From Trichosporon coremiiforme (lineage: Eukaryota; Basidiomycota; Tremellomycetes; Trichosporonales; Trichosporonaceae): a stretch of DNA of 64,000 nt. The position numbers and the translations under genes are program-made. The notes below the pieces were generated by a model. The model was not told where the DNA came from. It was given only the letters and a program-made list of their open reading frames with translations, and searched no databases. The stretch's first letter is position 1, and the number at the start of each line of letters is the position of its first letter. Shown here piece after piece: positions 1-10,221 of this stretch. The DNA is taken from contig BCJJ01000015.1 in assembly GCA_039545355.1 (NCBI GenBank), positions 806,001 to 870,000 of the forward strand. The letters run 5' to 3'.

Positions 1-155
1 CGCTCGTGCCTGCGTCGTTCCTCGCGGACCAGGGCATGGGCGACGTCGAGGAGGAGGACAACGAGGAGGCGGTCGAGGACGACGACGAGTACTCGGACGA
101 GGACAGCATGGACGGCCAGCGGACACGCCGACAATCGGACGTTGACATGGAGTAG
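1..155 (+). CDS. 3' end of an acidic-tailed protein (partial)
   Basis: An open frame enters from the left edge (codons from base 3) and ends at TAG 153-155. The visible 50 residues are an acidic tail rich in Asp and Glu, with a run EEEDNEEAVEDDDEYSDED, then a short Arg-rich patch (GQRTRRQ) before the stop. Such tails occur on many nuclear and ribosome-assembly proteins, so no family can be named. The 5' part lies outside the window. Codon use (GAG, GAC, TCG) matches the neighbouring expressed genes, and no other frame here is comparably open. Confidence 0.6.
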   Translation, partial: LVPASFLADQGMGDVEEEDNEEAVEDDDEYSDEDSMDGQRTRRQSDVDME

Positions 156-393
156 TGTTTAGTATCACACGAAACCGATAACCTGTTCCCGCAACGAGCG
201 TCATCGCAAGCGCCAAAGAAGTAACAAGAAAACGCCAAAGTATAATCCCTCAAAGAACGAGACGACGATGAGACTCTTTACAATCCACTCCGCACCCCGC
301 ACCCAACCCGCAAGTTCGCAACCCCAACCAAAGCATAAACGCATTATTCTTCTCGCGTTCGCGTGAAGCTGAACCCATTTGCATCCCGTTCAA

Positions 394-400
<7 letters not shown>

Positions 401-424
<24 letters not shown>
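401..424. repeat. (TC)12 microsatellite
   Basis: Twelve uninterrupted TC units within the long intergenic region upstream of BCAT. Confidence 0.9.
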
Positions 425-584
425 GTGTTTTCCCCCCCAGTTTTTAATCAGCAAGCAATTATCACAATCACGGAAAGAGTCCGTTTTCCTTTTTCTACAC
501 CACCTCTGTAGTACCACCACAAGGTTTGGGCGGCCAGACGCCCGTGTATCTGTTGGTGAAATGGATATCGTGCAGCATGACTTC

Positions 585-611
585 TGGTATGACTGGTATG
601 ACTGGTATGAC
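585..611. repeat. 9-bp tandem repeat, three copies
   Basis: TGGTATGAC is repeated three times head to tail without mismatch, upstream of the BCAT gene. Confidence 0.85.
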
Positions 612-933
612 GTGGGGTGACGGTGCCATGACCGGGTGACGATCAGGCCGAGACTGGAATCTCGCTTTCGTCCGTGCGTGTCTGTGTGTCTATGAGGTGG
701 ATCACGTGATCTCGGCCGGGCCATGGCGCGGAGGAGAAGCCCCGGCCGGGAATGGCATTGGGTGGAGGGAATGGAGGGAATGGAGGGCTACAGCGAGGAG
801 AGGAGGGGTGAGCCATGGCTCATGACCGGGCCAACCGCAGTACGGCATCGAAGCCCACCAGGCCAAAGCCGCAGAGCCGCTGATAGCCTGTGCGAACGCG
901 GGCCAGTCAGTCGTGGGTGAGTTCAGACGACTC

Positions 934-955
934 GACAGTCGACGACTCGACTGTC
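934..955. repeat. Perfect inverted repeat in the BCAT leader
   Basis: GACAGTCGA, a 4-base spacer CGAC, then TCGACTGTC: nine perfectly paired bases. It lies about 100 nt before the BCAT start codon, so it is either a DNA palindrome in the promoter or, if transcribed, a 5'-leader hairpin. Confidence 0.6.
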
Positions 956-1053
956 TTTTCCACCACCGATTTATTATTGTTTCCTTCTCTCCTTCTCTTC
1001 CCCCAACACTCCTCTTTCTCCCCACTCTTCGTCCCCTTCTCTTGCCAGCAAGT

Positions 1054-2337
1054 ATGCTGTCGAACTCTGTCTCGCGCGCCCTGCGCGCCTCGACCCGTGT
1101 GTCGCGTGGCGCCCTTCCGCGCCCCGCCCGTCTCGCCCCCGCCATGCGCTTCAAGACGACCGACGCCTTCACCGGCGAGAGTGTGCGCAAGCCCGGCCTC
1201 GACTCTAGCATCGCCACGATCGAGCGCACATCGACGCCGAAGACGATGCCGCCCGCGTCGCAGCTCGTGTTCGGCCACACGTTCACGGACCACATGCTCA
1301 CGGTCCCGTGGAACAGCGAGAAGGGCTGGGGCAAGCCCGAGATCAAACCGTACCAGCCTCTCTCTCTCGACCCCTCGTCTACCGTGTTCCACTACGCGTT
1401 CACGCTCTTCGAGGGCCTCAAGGCCTACAAGTCCGAGGACGGAACTGTGCGCATGTTCCGCCCCGACATGAACATGGCTCGCATGAACAAGTCTGCCGCG
1501 CGCATCGCGCTCCCGACCTTTGACGGCGACGAGCTCATCGAGCTCATCAAGAAGCTCGTCATGCTCGACGAGAAGTGGATCCCCTCCGAGAAGGGCTACA
1601 GCCTGTACCTCCGCCCGACGATGATTGGAACGCAGGAGGCGCTTGGTGTCGGTCCCTCGTCCGACGCGCTGCTCTTTGTCATCTGCTCCCCCGTTGGCCC
1701 CTACTACGCCTCGGGCTTCAAGCCCGTGCAGCTTTACGCTACGACCGAGTTCGTCCGTGCCGCCCCCGGCGGAACGGGCGGCTACAAGCTCGGCGCCAAC
1801 TATGCCCCCGGCATTGTGCCGCAGGCTGAGGCCGCCAAGCGCGGGTACAGCCAGAACCTCTGGCTCCTCGGCCCCGAGCACGAGCTCACCGAGGTCGGCA
1901 CGATGAACCTGTTCGTCGCGTTCCGCAAGCCGGACGGTACCGTTGAGCTCGTCACCCCGCCGCTGAAGGACATTGTGCTCCCCGGTGTCACGCGCGACTC
2001 GACCCTTGCTCTGGCCCGGGACCACGCCTCGGGCAAGACGCGCATCCCCGGCCTGCCGGAGAAGCTGGAGGTGTCTGAGCGCAAGCTCGTCATGAAGGAC
2101 CTGGTCGACGCCGAGAAGAACGGAACCCTTGTCGAGGTGTTTGGAACGGGTACGGCTGCTGTTGTCTCGGCCGTCGACAAGATCGGATACGAGGGCCGCG
2201 ACATTGAGATCCCCTGCGGTCCCCCCGGTCAAGGCATGGGCGACATCGCCAAGGCCGTCCTCGACCGTATGTCTGCCATTCAGCAGGGCGAGATCGAGCA
2301 CCCTTGGGCCGTTGTCGCCAACGACGCGAAGCTCTAA
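1054..2337 (+). CDS. BAT1: Branched-chain amino acid aminotransferase, mitochondrial
   Basis: Class IV PLP aminotransferase for the last step of leucine, isoleucine and valine synthesis and the first step of their breakdown. The 427-residue frame has no intron. The chosen ATG gives an Arg-rich, acid-free N-terminus (SRALRASTRVSRGALPR), a typical mitochondrial presequence; the open frame extends upstream but has no earlier ATG. Family motifs are present in order: the TLFEGLKAYK region, GGTGGYKLGANY with the PLP-binding lysine at about residue 245, a GTMNLF segment, LPGVTRDSTLALA and FGTGTAAVVSAV. The gene converges with the thiolase on the other strand. A single BCAT here cannot be assigned to mitochondria beyond the presequence; a cytosolic paralogue may lie elsewhere. 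Confidence 0.93.
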   Translation: MLSNSVSRALRASTRVSRGALPRPARLAPAMRFKTTDAFTGESVRKPGLDSSIATIERTSTPKTMPPASQLVFGHTFTDHMLTVPWNSEKGWGKPEIKPYQPLSLDPSSTVFHYAFTLFEGLKAYKSEDGTVRMFRPDMNMARMNKSAARIALPTFDGDELIELIKKLVMLDEKWIPSEKGYSLYLRPTMIGTQEALGVGPSSDALLFVICSPVGPYYASGFKPVQLYATTEFVRAAPGGTGGYKLGANYAPGIVPQAEAAKRGYSQNLWLLGPEHELTEVGTMNLFVAFRKPDGTVELVTPPLKDIVLPGVTRDSTLALARDHASGKTRIPGLPEKLEVSERKLVMKDLVDAEKNGTLVEVFGTGTAAVVSAVDKIGYEGRDIEIPCGPPGQGMGDIAKAVLDRMSAIQQGEIEHPWAVVANDAKL

Positions 2338-3026
2338 TTGCCGAGCGAAGCGAGACCTGGGCGGGCGGACAGGCGAGTCTCAGCGAGGCCGGAGTCAGCG
2401 AAGCGTAGGCAGGCGATTCACTCGGCCGCTTCTCGGCGCCTTCACTTCACCTCGCATCCCTGCCTCAAGCTCTACACATTTGGCATCGACGCTTCGCACT
2501 GGGGCTTAATTAAAACAGACTCGCATAGACCTCGCCAAGCGTGTGTATTGTATGTTAGTTAGAATCGATATGGATTTGGGTCATAGACACGTAGCCCGAG
2601 GCGTGCAGCGCCGAGGTAGAAGAAAGTGGATGGTCCGGCATTGTGGCTTGCGATGAGGTCCGCGTGAACTGGCAAGGTCCGGGTTCCTTGGCTGCGCGTT
2701 GTTGATGGGGTGGGCACGGACTACGGAGGCTGGAGCTAGGTGAGGTGCGGCGATGCCAGTGCGGGAAGGTCTGCGGCTTCTTCTGCCGAGTCGACCGAGT
2801 TGTGGTCGCTTGGGTTGACCAACCAAGAGAAGAGAAGGGATCAAACGGGCGCTGAGCCCGTCACCTAGCCCATATCGTCAACGAAAGATGCGATCAACGT
2901 GTCAGCGTGCAAGCAGATGCATGCACAAGTGGCATTTTCATAGCGAGCTACAACATTCTACTTCCTATCTCTTGTGATTACTACGCCCAATCTGCTCAAA
3001 GCTGCGCTCAGAGCTCTTCGCTGCGC
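2338..3026. other. Convergent intergenic region BCAT/thiolase
   Basis: Both flanking genes end here. No ORF with coding character was seen, so it probably contains only the two 3' UTRs. It starts with the GAGCGAAGCGAG-like motif that also occurs in the thiolase intron and downstream of the amine oxidase. Confidence 0.6.
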
Positions 3027-4297
3027 CTAGAGCTTCGAGTTGCCCCCCTTGATTTCAAACAGACCAGCGACGCCGAAGCCCGTTCCAGCACACATGGACG
3101 TGACGAGCAGTCCTCCCCCGCGCTTCTGGAGCTCGGCGGCGCCGGTAGCCACTTGGCGCGCGCCGGTCGCGCCAAGCGGGTGTCCGAGTGCAATAGCGCC
3201 TCCGTTGGGGTTGAGGCGGTCCATGTCGAGGCCGATCTCCTTGGCGCAGTGCAGGGCCTGGCCCGCGAACGCCTCGTTGATCTCGAACACGTCTACGTCG
3301 GCGGGCGTCAGGCCCGTCTTCTGCAGAAGCTTGGGAACCGCCACGGCGGGGCCGACACCCATAATCCGCGGAGGCACGCCCGCCGAAAGCACTTTCACGA
3401 CCTTGCCGATGATGGGGAGACCCAGCTTCTCGGCCGCAGAACGGCGGGCGAGAATGACGGCGGCGGCGCCGTCGGTGATCTGCGACGCGTTGCCCGCGTG
3501 CGTCGTGCCGTTCTCCTTGAAACTGGCCTTGAGGCCCGAGAGGCTCTCGGCCGTCGTGCCGTATCTGATGCCATCATCTGCGGAAATGGTGACACCCTCG
3601 ATCGAGACGGGGATGATCTCGGCCTCAAACTTGCCCGCCTTCTGCGCCTTCTCCGCCTTCTGGTACGACTTGGCCGCGAACTCGTCCAGCTCCTTGCGAC
3701 TCAGGCCATTCTCGTCGGCGACATTCTCGTTCGTGAGACCCATCGGGATCAGACAGTCGCTGGCCAGCTGGTGCGACGCGACGACCTCTGAGTGCGGGTG
3801 GTCGAGAGGCTTGGGCACGTAGTGGTGCGTCATGCTCTCGCATCCGGCGGCGATACCGACGTCAATGTCTCCCTGCCTGATCTCGTTTGAGATCGTCCAG
3901 ATCGCCTGAAGCGAGGAGGAGCACTGTCGGTTGCAAGTCGACACGCTCGAGGTGTAGGGAATGCCGGCGGCGAGACACGCCATACGACTGATGGAGGCGC
4001 CGCCGCGAGGCGTACGGACTGTTCCGACACACACGTCCTCGATCAGGTTCGGGTCCACCTTGCCTGCCTTCATGGTCGCGGACAGGACCTGGGACAGCAT
4101 GTCCTCGTAGCGCGCCTTGGCGAGGCCGCCCTTCTTCGCCTTGGTCATCGGGGTGCGCTTCGCCGCGACTGTGGGGTCAGCGGAGCTTGCGAAGCGAAGC
4201 GTAGCGAGTGGAGGGGGGATCGGGTGGTCTAGGGAAGAAAGAACTCACCGATAACGACGTCGTCGGGAGAGGCGCGCATGATCTCAGCCTTGCCCAT
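3027..4297 (-). CDS. POT1: 3-ketoacyl-CoA thiolase, peroxisomal (PTS1-type)
   Basis: Thiolytic cleavage of 3-ketoacyl-CoA, the last step of peroxisomal beta-oxidation. CDS on the minus strand is 4249-4297 joined to 3027-4168. The 80-nt intron 4169-4248 (GTGAGT...CCACAG) splits Val17 and restores the conserved start DVVIVAAKRTP. The product is 396 residues. Active-site residues are visible: nucleophile Cys99 in NRQCSSSLQ, His346 in GGAIALGHPLGATGARQ and Cys376 in MCAGTGFGVAGLF. The C-terminus is NSKL, so the protein ends in the canonical PTS1 tripeptide SKL. The N-terminus (MGKAEIMRASPDD) has no PTS2 nonapeptide. A cytosolic acetoacetyl-CoA thiolase is the main alternative, but the SKL and the NRQCSS context favour the peroxisomal enzyme. 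Confidence 0.9.
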
Positions 4298-5304
4298 TGT
4301 GTTCTTGCTCGAGTTCTGTCGTTGAGAGAGTTAGTGCGGAAACAAGTCGTTCGTCCAGCCCATATAACGGTCCCCGGCAATGCTGCCCAGGCTGCCCGGA
4401 TATGACCGACCTGGCTGGGCCGAATTCCGATCTGGGCGTTCTCCACTCTGGGGCGGTCATCGCCGCACGCGGATCATTAACGCAAATCGTAATCAATGGC
4501 TAATGGGGTGCATAACGGAGTGGAGGTCGGATTAGGAAAACTGATTAGTGGCCTTTGCCGACCGCACTCGGAGACTTGAGGATGCCCTACACCAAGCTCT
4601 CACAGCGCTGCATGTCGCACGCAGCCGCAACGGCGATCGCTCGGCCGCGGAGGGCGGATCCAGCGGAACGACTTACCCAAGCCGTGCTCGTATGCAAGAT
4701 CGCTGCCGACGCGCCGGACAACGTACACTTTCTGAAGCACAAGTCTGGTTTAGTACTGTGATTCCGGCGTTGCTGACCTTCCTCCGTTCCGAGATCACGG
4801 TGTGCGATCGGAAGTACAGATGTCCTGGACTCGGTCTCCGTTCGCTCTCGCACTTGCTGCTTCAAGAGTTAACACCAAGATTTATCAAGCTGTAGCGAGC
4901 TCTGCCTGGTTGAAGGACCGGGAAAGGAGTGTTTGCGTCGCTCGCCCCTCCGTCCACTGTCGGAACTGCCTCCAGTTCCTGGCGCAGAATGCGAGAAGGG
5001 TAGTCCACACGACCACGCACACAATGACTTCTTCCTCATCCCGATGTAAGCACCACTTCTCTCGATCAATCTGTCAGTTCAAGATCCTGCTCGATGCATC
5101 ACTGGCTCCTCAGTCATCACCAGCCTGCAGCCAGACAACCATCGCCACACGACCCAGTCACGTGGCTCACTCCGCGGCGTTATAGCCCGGAGCCCCAGAC
5201 AGTGACGTCCTTTGCTGGCGTCTGGCCTCAGCATGACTCGGTGAAGAGCGAGCAGTGTAAAGAGCTCGTCTGACCCCTGACCTCATCGAGACACAACAAT
5301 CACA
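4298..5304. promoter_or_regulatory. Divergent promoter region thiolase/caprin-like gene
   Basis: About 1 kb between two divergently transcribed start codons. Short open frames on both strands lack coding character. No specific operator was recognised. Confidence 0.5.
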
Positions 5305-6976
5305 ATGGACAAGGAGCGCGCCCCCGTCAACACGGAGCGACCCGAGCGCGGGCCCGTTGAGGAGCTCATCGCGAAGCGGCTGCGGCCTCTGAATAAGAAA
5401 GTCGTGAGTGGCCGCGTTTCCCCTTTCTGCCATCCCATGACAACACACCGGCTTCGTTCTCTTCGGCTCCAGCTAACGCACGCAGCAACGAGTCCGCGGA
5501 TACGCCGCCCAGGATGCCAGCGCTTTGAACGCCGATCAGCTCAGCGCCGTCGCGAACCTGCCCGTTCTTGAGGGTTCGATCCGCGAGCTGGAGGACCTGA
5601 TGCGCCAGGTGGAGGAGGCTGAGCTGATTGCGGCGGCCAGGCAGAGGGAGCTGCGCGAGGCTGCCGAGCGAGACTTTGAGTCGCGCGTCGCTGAGCGCGT
5701 CGCCGAGGCCCAGCTTGCGCTCGCCGGACGGCTCGGCGGGTTCCTCTCCCTGCACTCTCTGCTGCGCCCTGCGACTGTCGCCGAGCAGGAACTTACGTTC
5801 GCGCCTCTCGACCTCCCGCCCCGTATGGCCGACGCGGTTCTCGCGACGGACATCCTGAGGGTGGCGCGCATGTACGACGATATCATCGAGGGCGGCGAGG
5901 CGGCTCAGAATGTGCTGGGCGGTCTGGCGACGGGTCCCAACGAGGAGGACGAGGAGGGTGAGGTCGTCACCAGCTATCGTGAATAGGTCTGAGCTGACAG
6001 CAGACGCGCGCGTGCACGAGCTCCTGGTTCTGCTCGCCCAGCCCGAGGTCGAGGTGCCCGAGACGCCGATGGAGCCTGTCGAGGACCCCGCGGTGCAGGT
6101 TACGCTCGAGGCGCCGGCCAGCATGGGCCGCACGACGCTCAACTTCCTCCAGGAGGACGAGCTCGCGATCCCCGACAACATCGAGGCGGACTTTGTCGTA
6201 GTCGAGCCGGCTTCTGTCCCCGGAAGCGTTCCTGTGAGTCCTCATTCCTAGCCTACATCCCTTCAGCTCTTTTCTCCCTCAATGCTTTGCCTCCGCTTCG
6301 TCGGTACGAACGTAGCTGACATCAGGTGAACGAGCAGGAGCAGGCCGGCTTTGACTGGACCGCGGCCGATGGCGCAGAGGACGACGAGGCGGTCGCGACG
6401 CGTATGCAGGAGGCGTTCTTGACTGGCGGCGCCGCGAAGCCAGAGATCGACGCGACTGCCGATGCGCTCGCGTCCGTGCGTCTCGAGGGAGGCGCCGACA
6501 CGCCGGCGAGCAGCACGGGTGAGGGCCGCAAGCGCGCGCCTAGGAAGCGCAAGCCGCATAGTGCCAAGAAGGAAAACGGCTCTGCCGCTGCTTCTGGCAG
6601 CGAGCAGCAGAAGGAGGGCCAACAGGGCCAGGGCCATGGTCAGCGCCAGGGAGGACAGAAGAAGAAGGAGAACGCCGATGGCAAGCCGCGCCAGAACCGT
6701 TCGCGACCTAAGAAGGAGAAGGAGGTCGCCCCCGCAAGTGGGCCCGATGAGGACGGGTTCCAGGTCCAGAAGCCGAAGACGCGTCAGGCCAAGCCCGCGG
6801 CGAACAGGGGACGGGGCGGACGTCCCGCCGGCTCGAACGGGAGGCAGCAGGGCAAGGATAACGGCAACAAGCCCCGCCAGCAGAACAAGGACGCCGACAA
6901 GCAGGAGCCCAAGCCCAAGCCGAGCATCTACAAGCAGACGCAGCCCTCCGGCCCGTCTAGCGCCCCCATCTTCTAA
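5305..6976 (+). CDS. Caprin-like RNA-binding protein
   Basis: Four exons: 5305-5403, 5486-5957, 6001-6233 and 6326-6976, coding for 484 residues. The introns are 82, 43 and 92 nt with CTAAC/CTGAC branch sites, and all junctions keep frame. The first about 190 residues resemble the helical homologous region 1/dimerisation domain of caprins: KRLRPLNKKV, then ALNADQLSAVANL, then a charged coiled coil (VEEAELIAAARQREL). The middle is acidic. The C-terminal 200 residues are Lys/Arg/Gln-rich and disordered (RKRAPRKRKPHSAKK, NRGRGGRPAGSNGRQQG), as expected for RNA binding. In animals caprins work with G3BP in mRNA granules; a similar role here is inference. The closing motif IYKQTQPSGPSSAPIF looks like a conserved tail. 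Gene structure is firm, family assignment moderate. Confidence 0.65.
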
Positions 6977-7253
6977 TCTAACCATCAGTAGCCAAGCCAG
7001 AGCAGAGCAGAGCCAGTGATATAGCAGGGTATCGTTCAGCATGGGATCCAATGCATATTTAGTTACAAAATGTCTTTGGTGTGCCAGAACAAAGACAGAG
7101 TTTCATCATAATGTGAAAAGAGACAGTGCAGACAATGAACATGGAGTATCCTTTACAAAAGAAACATTACAACAAATAAGATGATGACGCTAGATGATGC
7201 TATGTGTCGAGAGGGGGAGCGAATGATGATGATTTGCTGGCTATGGCTAGGGC

Positions 7254-9290
7254 CTACTGGATAGACTCTAAACTCATGTCCTCGCTGATGTCGAGCGCGT
7301 TCATGTCGAGGTCGAGCTCCTGCTCCATCTCCTCAGGGATGGGGTCGAAGGCGAGGCTCGAGGAGGGCACCGCAGGGGCGAGAGCGGGGTCGACAGCTTC
7401 AAAGTCGTCCTCGCTGATAGCCTCGTCGGCAGCGGCGAGGCAGGCGACCCCTACAGGAGCCGGCTGCTCTTCGGGCTGAGCGACAGGCTCGTCAACAGCG
7501 GTAAGCTCGCCAGCAGCGACAGGCTCGGCAACGATGGGGTCGGTGGCAGCGATATGGTTGCCGGCAGCGACAGGCTCAATAGCCTCGGCAGCCTCGAAGG
7601 AAACAGGCGCCTCGCTAAGCTGGCGGACGCCAGGAGGCTGCACGAAGATGGATGCAGCATCCTCGACTGGGACGCTCTGCTCGCTCTGCCGAGCGTCGGT
7701 AGACTCAACAGGGGCAGCCTCGACGGCGACGGAAATAGTTGATTGCTCAACGAGCGGAGCCAAGATAAGAGCAGCAGGCGCCGCTTTCTCCAGGTTGGGA
7801 ACGTCCTCGGGCTCGGCCGCGGGAAGAGGCAGATCGATGAGCTCAGAACCAAGGTCAACAGCCAGCGATGTCGGAACCTTGGGTTCTAACTCGTCAAAGT
7901 CGAGGTCGAGGACGCCAAAGTTCATATCCATGTCGGCAAACTCGGGAACAGGTGACGAGGGGGTGGGGGCTGGCGTTTTTTGAACGGGCGCGGCAGCGGC
8001 GGTGCGTACAGTGGCCTTCGAGGCAAGAGCCGGTCGAGTTGCAGTGCTAGGCTTGACAGCAGGGCGAACCGAGGGCTTCGAGGTCTGCGTCGTCGCGGCT
8101 GGCTTGCGGACGGCCGACGCAGGTGCCAGGCGCGTGGTGGTAGGACGGGTCTCCGTCTTCGAGAGAACGCCACGAACGCCAGACTTCAGCGGAGCTGAAG
8201 TAGTGCCAGAGGCAGTGGCGGCGGGACGAGAAGTCGGGACTGAACGAGTAGCCCCGAGCGGCGGGGAGCGAGGCTTGGTGGTGGCGCCCAATCGAATGGA
8301 TGTAGCAGGCTTGGTGGCGACATTCGACCGGACGGACGTGGCGGTCTTTGAAGCCAGAGGGCGAGCCGCCGACAAGCCAGAAGCAGGCTTCGACACTGTA
8401 GGGCGAGCGGCAGTGGGAGCGCGAGCCGTGGGCCGAGCAGCAGGTGCACCAGGCCGGGCAGTGCCACTCGGTCCCCGAATGCCCAGGGTGCGGCTGGCAG
8501 TCTTCGTCGCCAGAGCAGTCTTAGGCTTCTGAGCAACCGGAGCGGGCTTGGGCTTACGGAGCATCGGCTCCTCAATCTCGTCATCGTCGCACAAATCGAG
8601 CGTCGGTATGGGGACTGGCTGAAGGGGCTTAGGTGGACTGGGAGCTGCGGTGAAGAGCATGGGACGCATGTTGCCGAGCTTCGTCATAGTTTCGACAGGG
8701 TCGGGGATGCTGTCGGCCCATTCCGGAACGTACGGCACTTCCTTGACAGGCGAGGGTGCATACTCAAGCTCATAGTCCGACTCGGCAGTGGGCGCGGGTG
8801 CCGGCTCAAGCTCGACCTCCGCGATCGAGTCCAGCGACAGTTCCTGGTCCCACTGGTGGTCAGGGGTTCGGACTAACGAGTTTCGAGACCGGCGACGCAT
8901 GCGCTGGGCACTAGGCAGGGGAGTCGGTTGCGGCTCAGGCTCGACATCACGGTACGGTGCGGGAGTCTTGGCGTGAGCGGGTGTTTTGACAGATCGAGGT
9001 TTCACTGGTCGCGTCGTCGAAGCGGGAGGCTGAACGTTCGCGAATAGCCGCTTAGGCTTGATGTCGTCGTTGGGAGGCGGGGCATCGCTTTTGGGTGCAA
9101 GAATGTTTCGGTCAATTGTCGCCTTGCCAAGCATACGTCCAGTCGAGGGTCCGGCGACCTGCTTGAGCGCATTACGACTCGGGGTCTTGGATGGCAGAGC
9201 ACCTGCATTCTCCTTGTCACCGCGTCGACGGACGGTCGGGGGTGCGCCGTAGGAGCGGCTGTGGTGCGGCTGGGACTGGGCCATAAACAT
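7254..9290 (-). CDS. Securin candidate (anaphase inhibitor; APC/C degron protein)
   Basis: Intronless, 678 residues, start ATG 9288-9290 (a second Met lies two codons later). The N-terminus carries a KEN box at residues 26-28 followed closely by a destruction-box-like RNAL at 39-42. Both precede a basic stretch with many TP/SP sites. At 172-179 the acidic segment DYELEYAP is followed by VPYVPEW at 185-191. This order and spacing match budding-yeast Pds1, where an EIEIAP pseudosubstrate motif followed by PYVPE occupies the separase active site. The middle (about 260-470) is a repetitive Ala/Pro/Thr/Arg-rich linker, and the C-terminal third is acidic and ends in DISEDMSLESIQ. Length exceeds known yeast securins, mainly through the linker. 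It is convergent with the caprin-like gene (277 bp apart). Alternative: another mitotic APC/C substrate. Confidence 0.55.
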   Translation of the reverse strand: MFMAQSQPHHSRSYGAPPTVRRRGDKENAGALPSKTPSRNALKQVAGPSTGRMLGKATIDRNILAPKSDAPPPNDDIKPKRLFANVQPPASTTRPVKPRSVKTPAHAKTPAPYRDVEPEPQPTPLPSAQRMRRRSRNSLVRTPDHQWDQELSLDSIAEVELEPAPAPTAESDYELEYAPSPVKEVPYVPEWADSIPDPVETMTKLGNMRPMLFTAAPSPPKPLQPVPIPTLDLCDDDEIEEPMLRKPKPAPVAQKPKTALATKTASRTLGIRGPSGTARPGAPAARPTARAPTAARPTVSKPASGLSAARPLASKTATSVRSNVATKPATSIRLGATTKPRSPPLGATRSVPTSRPAATASGTTSAPLKSGVRGVLSKTETRPTTTRLAPASAVRKPAATTQTSKPSVRPAVKPSTATRPALASKATVRTAAAAPVQKTPAPTPSSPVPEFADMDMNFGVLDLDFDELEPKVPTSLAVDLGSELIDLPLPAAEPEDVPNLEKAAPAALILAPLVEQSTISVAVEAAPVESTDARQSEQSVPVEDAASIFVQPPGVRQLSEAPVSFEAAEAIEPVAAGNHIAATDPIVAEPVAAGELTAVDEPVAQPEEQPAPVGVACLAAADEAISEDDFEAVDPALAPAVPSSSLAFDPIPEEMEQELDLDMNALDISEDMSLESIQ

Positions 9291-10221
9291 GGTGGCGTGT
9301 TGTTGAAGGTGACCGTTTGGCCCCGTTGCCGGATGTCAAGGGAAGGCGGTTCCAATCGGATGGGCGGGCAGGGCAGGATGATGAGGGGACGCGCAAGAAG
9401 ACAGGTGAATGAGGCAAGCAGTGGAAGAGACAGGACGCAGAGTTGCTTGAGACTAGTGGTGGAGTGGAGTGTTGTAAAGAGAGAAGGAAAGAATGATGAT
9501 GGGAAGAGAGAGGAGATGCATGCGAATAATGTTGTTGTTGACGCTGGAGCTCGATCGGACAGGTACGCGGGCGCACGGGTTGGTCGAGAGGGAAATCAAA
9601 CGCGCTTGTGCCACATCCACGTGGTCGGCGATATTGCCGTGAACAGGTGACGGGGATCTCCAATGAGCTCGCGACACTGCGCCGGAGCCAGCAGCCAGCG
9701 TGCCAGCCCAGCCAGCCCACACTCGACAGCAGCCAAGTCCAAGTCGCTCAACCCAAGCCACCCACCACTCTCTCTCCTCTCCCTACCATTAAAACGGACC
9801 CGCTGTAAGTCGGACACGGCACATCGGACCCAGCCGGAACGACAGAATATCAGCCTCGACTGGGCGCGACGGCTTTCCCGGGCTCCGGTGCAACAACCAA
9901 GTGTGCTATGCTGACGCCGTGCTTCCTTGAACCGATCCTGCAATGAAACAAACCCGTATTCGCGTGACCTTCGAACGTATTCCATCTCGCGACGCTGGAC
10001 ATGTCACTACCTCGGACGTATGACCTCGCGACTTTTTTCGATGACTCGTAACTGAACGTGCGCGCTGGGAATTTATTGTTGGACTCTTGGTCTTCTGGAC
10101 GATCGTCGTGTGCCTGTTGGTCTCACTCGAACTGGCCCCGGAATCTCACCACGTCATCTACGTACCGTCTTCCTTCAACCGTCTTCACCTGCATTCAACA
10201 ATACAGCCGCCACTAATCATC
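9291..10221. promoter_or_regulatory. Divergent promoter region securin candidate/NAC beta
   Basis: Contains no convincing gene. A 15-base motif CCTCGCGACTTTTTT at 10024-10038 recurs at 10363-10377 inside the NAC beta intron. Confidence 0.5.

Larger units (their letters stand above)
156..1053. other. Intergenic: 3' flank of the acidic gene and BCAT promoter/leader
   Basis: No convincing gene. It holds a (TC)12 tract, a 9-bp tandem repeat, a purine-rich stretch of GGAATGGAG-like repeats near 760-790, a perfect inverted repeat at 934-955 and a pyrimidine-rich leader (about 960-1045) directly before the BCAT start. Confidence 0.7.

Noticed and set aside
907..2301. Minus-strand open frame across BCAT
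   Set aside because: Antisense shadow; repetitive Val/Glu/Arg composition without any domain.
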